Source of the DNA: CAVYGN01 sp964413265
Lineage (GTDB): Bacteria; Spirochaetota; Brevinematia; Brevinematales; JAOACQ01
Assembly (NCBI GenBank): GCA_964413265.1
Contig: CAYPRX010000073.1
Location: 1-64,000 of the forward strand
Reading direction: 5' to 3'
Length of the DNA: 64,000 nucleotides
Positions 60,782-64,000 of the stretch are shown piece after piece; positions within the stretch are counted from its first letter, which is position 1; each line of letters starts with the position of its first letter. Position numbers and translations under genes: made by a program. The notes under the pieces were generated by a model. That model did not search any database. It was not told the DNA's origin and saw nothing but the letters and a program-made list of their open reading frames with translations.

Positions 60782-62119
60782 ATGGATCTTAAAAATTTAA
60801 AATTAAGCAGGAAAGATTCGGTATGGCTTGTCATAATGCTGTTCCCTGTTCTTGTTTTTTTTATAAATCTTGCAATATTTTCAGTGAATATACCCTATAA
60901 TGACGATTATCCAATAGCATATATATTTATGTTTCATTTCCTGGACAGTAAAACCTGGCTTGAGCAATTCAATCTTCTGGTAACCATGCTGGATAATCAC
61001 CACCAGCTTTTCAGCAAGCTGATCATTATACTTCAATACTATTTGTTTGGTGATGTAAACGTAAGGCTGATGCAGTTTATAGGAAATGCCGGGCTTTTAG
61101 TTATAGCATGGCTTCTTTTTCGTATGTTCCATCCCGATTCAGATAAAATAAAGCTTTTCGTGCCTGTTTTATTCATGCTCTTTCAAACCGGCTACGCTGA
61201 GAACAGCTTTTTTGGTGTTGCTGCGCTCACAAATTTTTATGTTATGGTTATCGGATATCTCTCGATTTATTTACTTAATAAAAGATTCGACAGCTGGACA
61301 TTTTCAATAATAGCTTTTCTGCTGAGCATCCTTGCATATTTTACCCAGGAAAACGGTATTTTATTCCTTGGCACGGGAATCTTCATGCTTCTTATCAGAA
61401 AAGAATGGAAAAAATCTGTACTCTGGTTTACCCTGTCTATACCGGTAATATTTTTTTATCGTTATTATACAGGTGATTTATCGCACTGGAATTTTGGACA
61501 AACCGTTAATTGGGGCATACTTAAAATCAATCCGCTTTTCTTTTTTTATTTTATCGGCAACTGCTTTGGGGCGAGTTTTAGCGGGCAGCTTTCCCGGGAG
61601 GGCGGAACACTCATTATTATGATAAGCCGGATTATTCCACTCTCCGCAGGTATATTGATTACAGCATACTTTATATATCTTTATTTTACCGGGTATTATA
61701 AGAAAAATCCTGCATTGTCAGCTGTTTTTATTTTTCTGATTTTAACAGCTTTCGGGGCGATGATCGAAAGAGGGGGAGCGCTGGGACTGAACCAGGCGAT
61801 TACATCACGTTACCGCATTGTCTCTATACAATTTATTATCTTGACATATCTCAGCCTGTGTGAATTGCTGGGAAATAAGGTGATGCTCAGGCGTTTTTTC
61901 GCAGTTTCACTTATATGCTCAATCCTTTACTGTGGATTAATATATATTATTAAATATGAGCCTATTGTCAGGCACAGGGAAAATTTGATAGTAAGCCTTA
62001 ACAAGTGGGTAAAAACAGGTCATGGCTTATACCCTCTTGCCGATGAATTTTCAGATGAATCCGATAAAACCCTTTTAACAGCAGTCAAGCGCGGATTATA
62101 CCGTATACCGAATTATTGA
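60782..62119 (+). CDS. Polytopic GT-C-like membrane protein
   Basis: 445 aa with about ten membrane helices. After the first helix a periplasmic loop holds NIPYNDDYPIAY, an acidic pair in the position used by GT-C glycosyltransferases, and ENSFFG follows a later helix. This suggests transfer of lipid-linked sugars, but no closer family can be named. It is followed 23 nt later by another large membrane protein. The 198-nt gap upstream (60584-60781) holds only the hslVU promoter. Confidence 0.55.
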   Translation: MDLKNLKLSRKDSVWLVIMLFPVLVFFINLAIFSVNIPYNDDYPIAYIFMFHFLDSKTWLEQFNLLVTMLDNHHQLFSKLIIILQYYLFGDVNVRLMQFIGNAGLLVIAWLLFRMFHPDSDKIKLFVPVLFMLFQTGYAENSFFGVAALTNFYVMVIGYLSIYLLNKRFDSWTFSIIAFLLSILAYFTQENGILFLGTGIFMLLIRKEWKKSVLWFTLSIPVIFFYRYYTGDLSHWNFGQTVNWGILKINPLFFFYFIGNCFGASFSGQLSREGGTLIIMISRIIPLSAGILITAYFIYLYFTGYYKKNPALSAVFIFLILTAFGAMIERGGALGLNQAITSRYRIVSIQFIILTYLSLCELLGNKVMLRRFFAVSLICSILYCGLIYIIKYEPIVRHRENLIVSLNKWVKTGHGLYPLADEFSDESDKTLLTAVKRGLYRIPNY

Positions 62120-62142
62120 TCTTATCAAAGATGGAGTAGCTC

Positions 62143-63900
62143 ATGCTTCTTACTCTCTTTTTATGGATCTGGATAACCGTATTTTGTTATATTTACGGGG
62201 AAATTGCGGTTGATTTATTGTGTAAAATTTTCAAATTTGAAAAAAGAGAAAGATCTACCCTGCCTGTTTTACTGATTCTTGGAATTTGCGTACTGGGTAT
62301 AATAGCTATGTATTTTTCTATATTATTAAAGGTAGGGCTGACAGTTAATATTGTATTAATAATAATAGCGTTAATTTATATAATATTTAAGCGAAAGATA
62401 TTATTATCCTCATTAAAGGCCCATATTCTCGAAGTGAAAAAAATTAGCGCCTTTTCTGCGGCTTCATTTTTTATCATTTCATTAATTATACTATTCGAAA
62501 CATCCGTTTATATACCGAAAAATTTTGATACTGCTTTATACCACGCCCAGGCCATTCACTGGATAGAGGAATATAAAGCAGTTCCGGGTCTGGGAAATTT
62601 TCATAGGAATTTGGCATATGATAACAGCTGGTTTTTGCCGAGCGCTTTATTCAGCTTTTCATTTTTAAAAATCCAGTCATTTCATGTATTAAACGGCATA
62701 TTCCTTTTATTTGGTACCTTTTATTTTTTATCAGTAACAGATGAATTTTTTAGAAAAAAGAACACTTTCAGCGGTCTAATCTCCATATTTGTTTTACCTA
62801 TCGCGATATTTTTATACACTAATTTCTCATCTTCACCGGCTACTGATATGCCTAACTCAATAATAATATGGGTTATTTTCATCCTGCTTGCCAGCAAGAT
62901 CGAAGAACGGCAATTGCATGAATTCAGCCTGCACAGTGTTATTATTGTTATCCTCTCTTCTTTTTTGATTACAATCAAGCTTTCCGGCGCTCCTTTATTT
63001 TTATTTGTTATCTATATTATCATGTATGAATTAATCAGTGGAAAAAAAAGGGCCCTGACATTAATTTTAATTTGCACTTTGATAATACTTCCATGGATAA
63101 TTAGAAATGTCATAATCTCCGGTTATGCTGTTTATCCTGTGCTTTTGACAGGTATTTTCAATGTAGATTGGAAAATACCGGATTACAGCGTATTGAGCGA
63201 TATTACAGGGATCAAGATATGGTCCTTTCCGATAGATAATTTACCTGTTTATAAATATATGCCGTTATGGCTTAAAGGTCTTAATATCCAGTACAGGTTT
63301 GTTATCTGGCCTCTTTTTATGCTCTCTTTATCATCATTATTGTATTATTTGACTTTGCTCATATTAAACACTAAAAAATTAGGTTTCCTGGTGGAAAGAT
63401 ATAATTGTTATTTGATTTGCTATATTATTGCCTTTGTTGGGACGATATTTCTTTTTTACACCGCTCCGGATGTAAGGTATGGAGCCGGGTTATTTTCGGT
63501 CTTCAGTATTCTTGTGTTTTTGCCTGTTCTTGCAAGTATAATGGAAAAACATAAGAATCTTTTGTTTCTGTCAAAAATATACCCCCTTTTATTGATAATT
63601 TTTATTATTGCATTTGAAATCTTTCTTTTCAATAGATATTTTTATGCACATAGGGATTTAACTTTTTTACGGGATAATATTTCAGATATTAAAAAAAGAA
63701 TTCTGATTCCTGCTGATTATGGTAAAAGCCAGGCTGGGGTTACGGAATATTCATTAGGCAAAAACTTTAAATTTTTTGTACCTAATGTTATATCCGCCCG
63801 ATGCTGGTATGATCCGTTTCCCAGTACTGCGGAAATAAACAGGGGGCTTGAACTGAGGACGGGTAATATTGAAGACGGTTTCAGAATTAAGAAACCTTAA
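62143..63900 (+). CDS. Large polytopic membrane protein resembling the LIC_10190 family
   Basis: 585 aa with roughly a dozen helices. A loop after helix 4 reads PKNFDTALYHAQAIHWIEEYKAVPGLGNFHRNLAYDNSWFLPS, the characteristic segment of a GT-C-like group annotated in Leptospira as LIC_10190 membrane proteins, as I recall it. The substrate is unknown; envelope polysaccharide or glycan synthesis is plausible. GGAG precedes the ATG. It forms a pair with the upstream GT-C-like gene. Confidence 0.6.
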   Translation: MLLTLFLWIWITVFCYIYGEIAVDLLCKIFKFEKRERSTLPVLLILGICVLGIIAMYFSILLKVGLTVNIVLIIIALIYIIFKRKILLSSLKAHILEVKKISAFSAASFFIISLIILFETSVYIPKNFDTALYHAQAIHWIEEYKAVPGLGNFHRNLAYDNSWFLPSALFSFSFLKIQSFHVLNGIFLLFGTFYFLSVTDEFFRKKNTFSGLISIFVLPIAIFLYTNFSSSPATDMPNSIIIWVIFILLASKIEERQLHEFSLHSVIIVILSSFLITIKLSGAPLFLFVIYIIMYELISGKKRALTLILICTLIILPWIIRNVIISGYAVYPVLLTGIFNVDWKIPDYSVLSDITGIKIWSFPIDNLPVYKYMPLWLKGLNIQYRFVIWPLFMLSLSSLLYYLTLLILNTKKLGFLVERYNCYLICYIIAFVGTIFLFYTAPDVRYGAGLFSVFSILVFLPVLASIMEKHKNLLFLSKIYPLLLIIFIIAFEIFLFNRYFYAHRDLTFLRDNISDIKKRILIPADYGKSQAGVTEYSLGKNFKFFVPNVISARCWYDPFPSTAEINRGLELRTGNIEDGFRIKKP

Positions 63901-63909
63901 AAGCCCGTC

Positions 63910-64000
63910 TTATTTAATCTGACTCCATGCGGGAAGCTTGCTCATCATGGTCCTTGCTGTCTCTCTTGCCGCTTTCAGATCAAACCCCTGCGTTTTAATA
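63910..64000 (-). CDS. C-terminal end of an unidentified gene (truncated by window)
   Basis: The minus strand is open from the right edge to a TAA at 63910-63912 and encodes a tail ending in ARTMMSKLPAWSQIK. Too short to identify. It is convergent with the LIC_10190-like gene, with 9 nt between stops. Confidence 0.4.
   Translation of the reverse strand, partial: IKTQGFDLKAARETARTMMSKLPAWSQIK

Noticed and set aside
63870..63915. AAGACGG/CCGTCTT and GGTTTC/GAAACC pairings as a terminator
   Set aside because: The arms lie partly inside the coding end and no T-run follows on either strand.
1..64000. CRISPR arrays, rRNA genes and prophage clusters
   Set aside because: No regular spaced repeats, rRNA-like sequence, integrase, or phage structural genes were recognised.

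Overview
The window looks like a chromosomal segment of a low-GC spirochaete (Spirochaetota). This is inferred from a flgB-flgC-fliE-fliF-fliG-fliH-fliI motility operon in spirochaete order, a MotB/OmpA-type domain, a MAF/DUF115 motility-associated protein, CHASE2-type cyclases, a PEGA lipoprotein, a bactofilin and a membrane protein resembling a Leptospira family. No rRNA gene is present, so placement below phylum is not attempted. Nearly all of the DNA is coding, in long co-directional runs with 1-25 nt overlaps or gaps.

Layout. 1-512: the end of a MotB/OmpA-like gene, a strong hairpin and a tiny membrane protein. 513-9453 (minus): one long run cimA-murI-SurA-like-ribH-nusB-PAP2-DUF115-MBL hydrolase-TPR protein. 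9564-10656 (plus): a small membrane protein and a pseudouridine synthase. 10665-17437 (minus): bactofilin, then GH57 branching enzyme-REC/PAS/GGDEF/EAL protein-TPR protein-miaB. 17526-21051 (minus): trpS-scpA-scpB-pheA. 21142-24383 (minus): GlmU-like protein, macro-domain protein, and a GNAT/PlsC acyltransferase pair. 24571-31144 (plus): flagellar basal body, export and switch genes. 31145-38531: murG, a secreted TPR protein, mcsA-mcsB-clpC and a double cyclic-nucleotide-binding protein.

38751-41449 (plus): a BlaI/BlaR1-type repressor/protease pair, with a perfect palindromic operator inside a consensus promoter, followed by a beta-barrel protein. 41532-44515: tRNA-Leu(GAG) and an accessory patch (RelBE-like toxin-antitoxin, B12/radical-SAM enzyme, TetR repressor). 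The patch is flanked by a 13-bp copy of the tRNA 3' end. 44497-47056 (minus): a GHKL ATPase, an NfeD-family protease and CvpA. 47126-48024: galU. 48007-56177 (minus): glgB, two CHASE2 class III cyclases and a PEGA lipoprotein in one overlapping operon. 56378-64000: an unknown membrane protein, queE, a DUF218 protein, hslVU, two polytopic GT-C-like proteins and the end of an unidentified gene.

The most interesting observation is the tandem cyclase pair at 49709-53949. Each protein has lost a different half of the catalytic site. One keeps both metal-binding Asp but lacks the transition-state Asn and Arg. The other keeps Asn and Arg but has lost one metal Asp. Together they would rebuild exactly one complete site, which predicts an obligate heterodimeric bacterial cyclase analogous to the C1/C2 arrangement of animal adenylyl cyclases. 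Other points of note are an McsB with several expected active-site motifs missing, glycogen branching enzymes of two families each coupled to a nucleotide-signalling protein, and the tRNA-flanked accessory patch.
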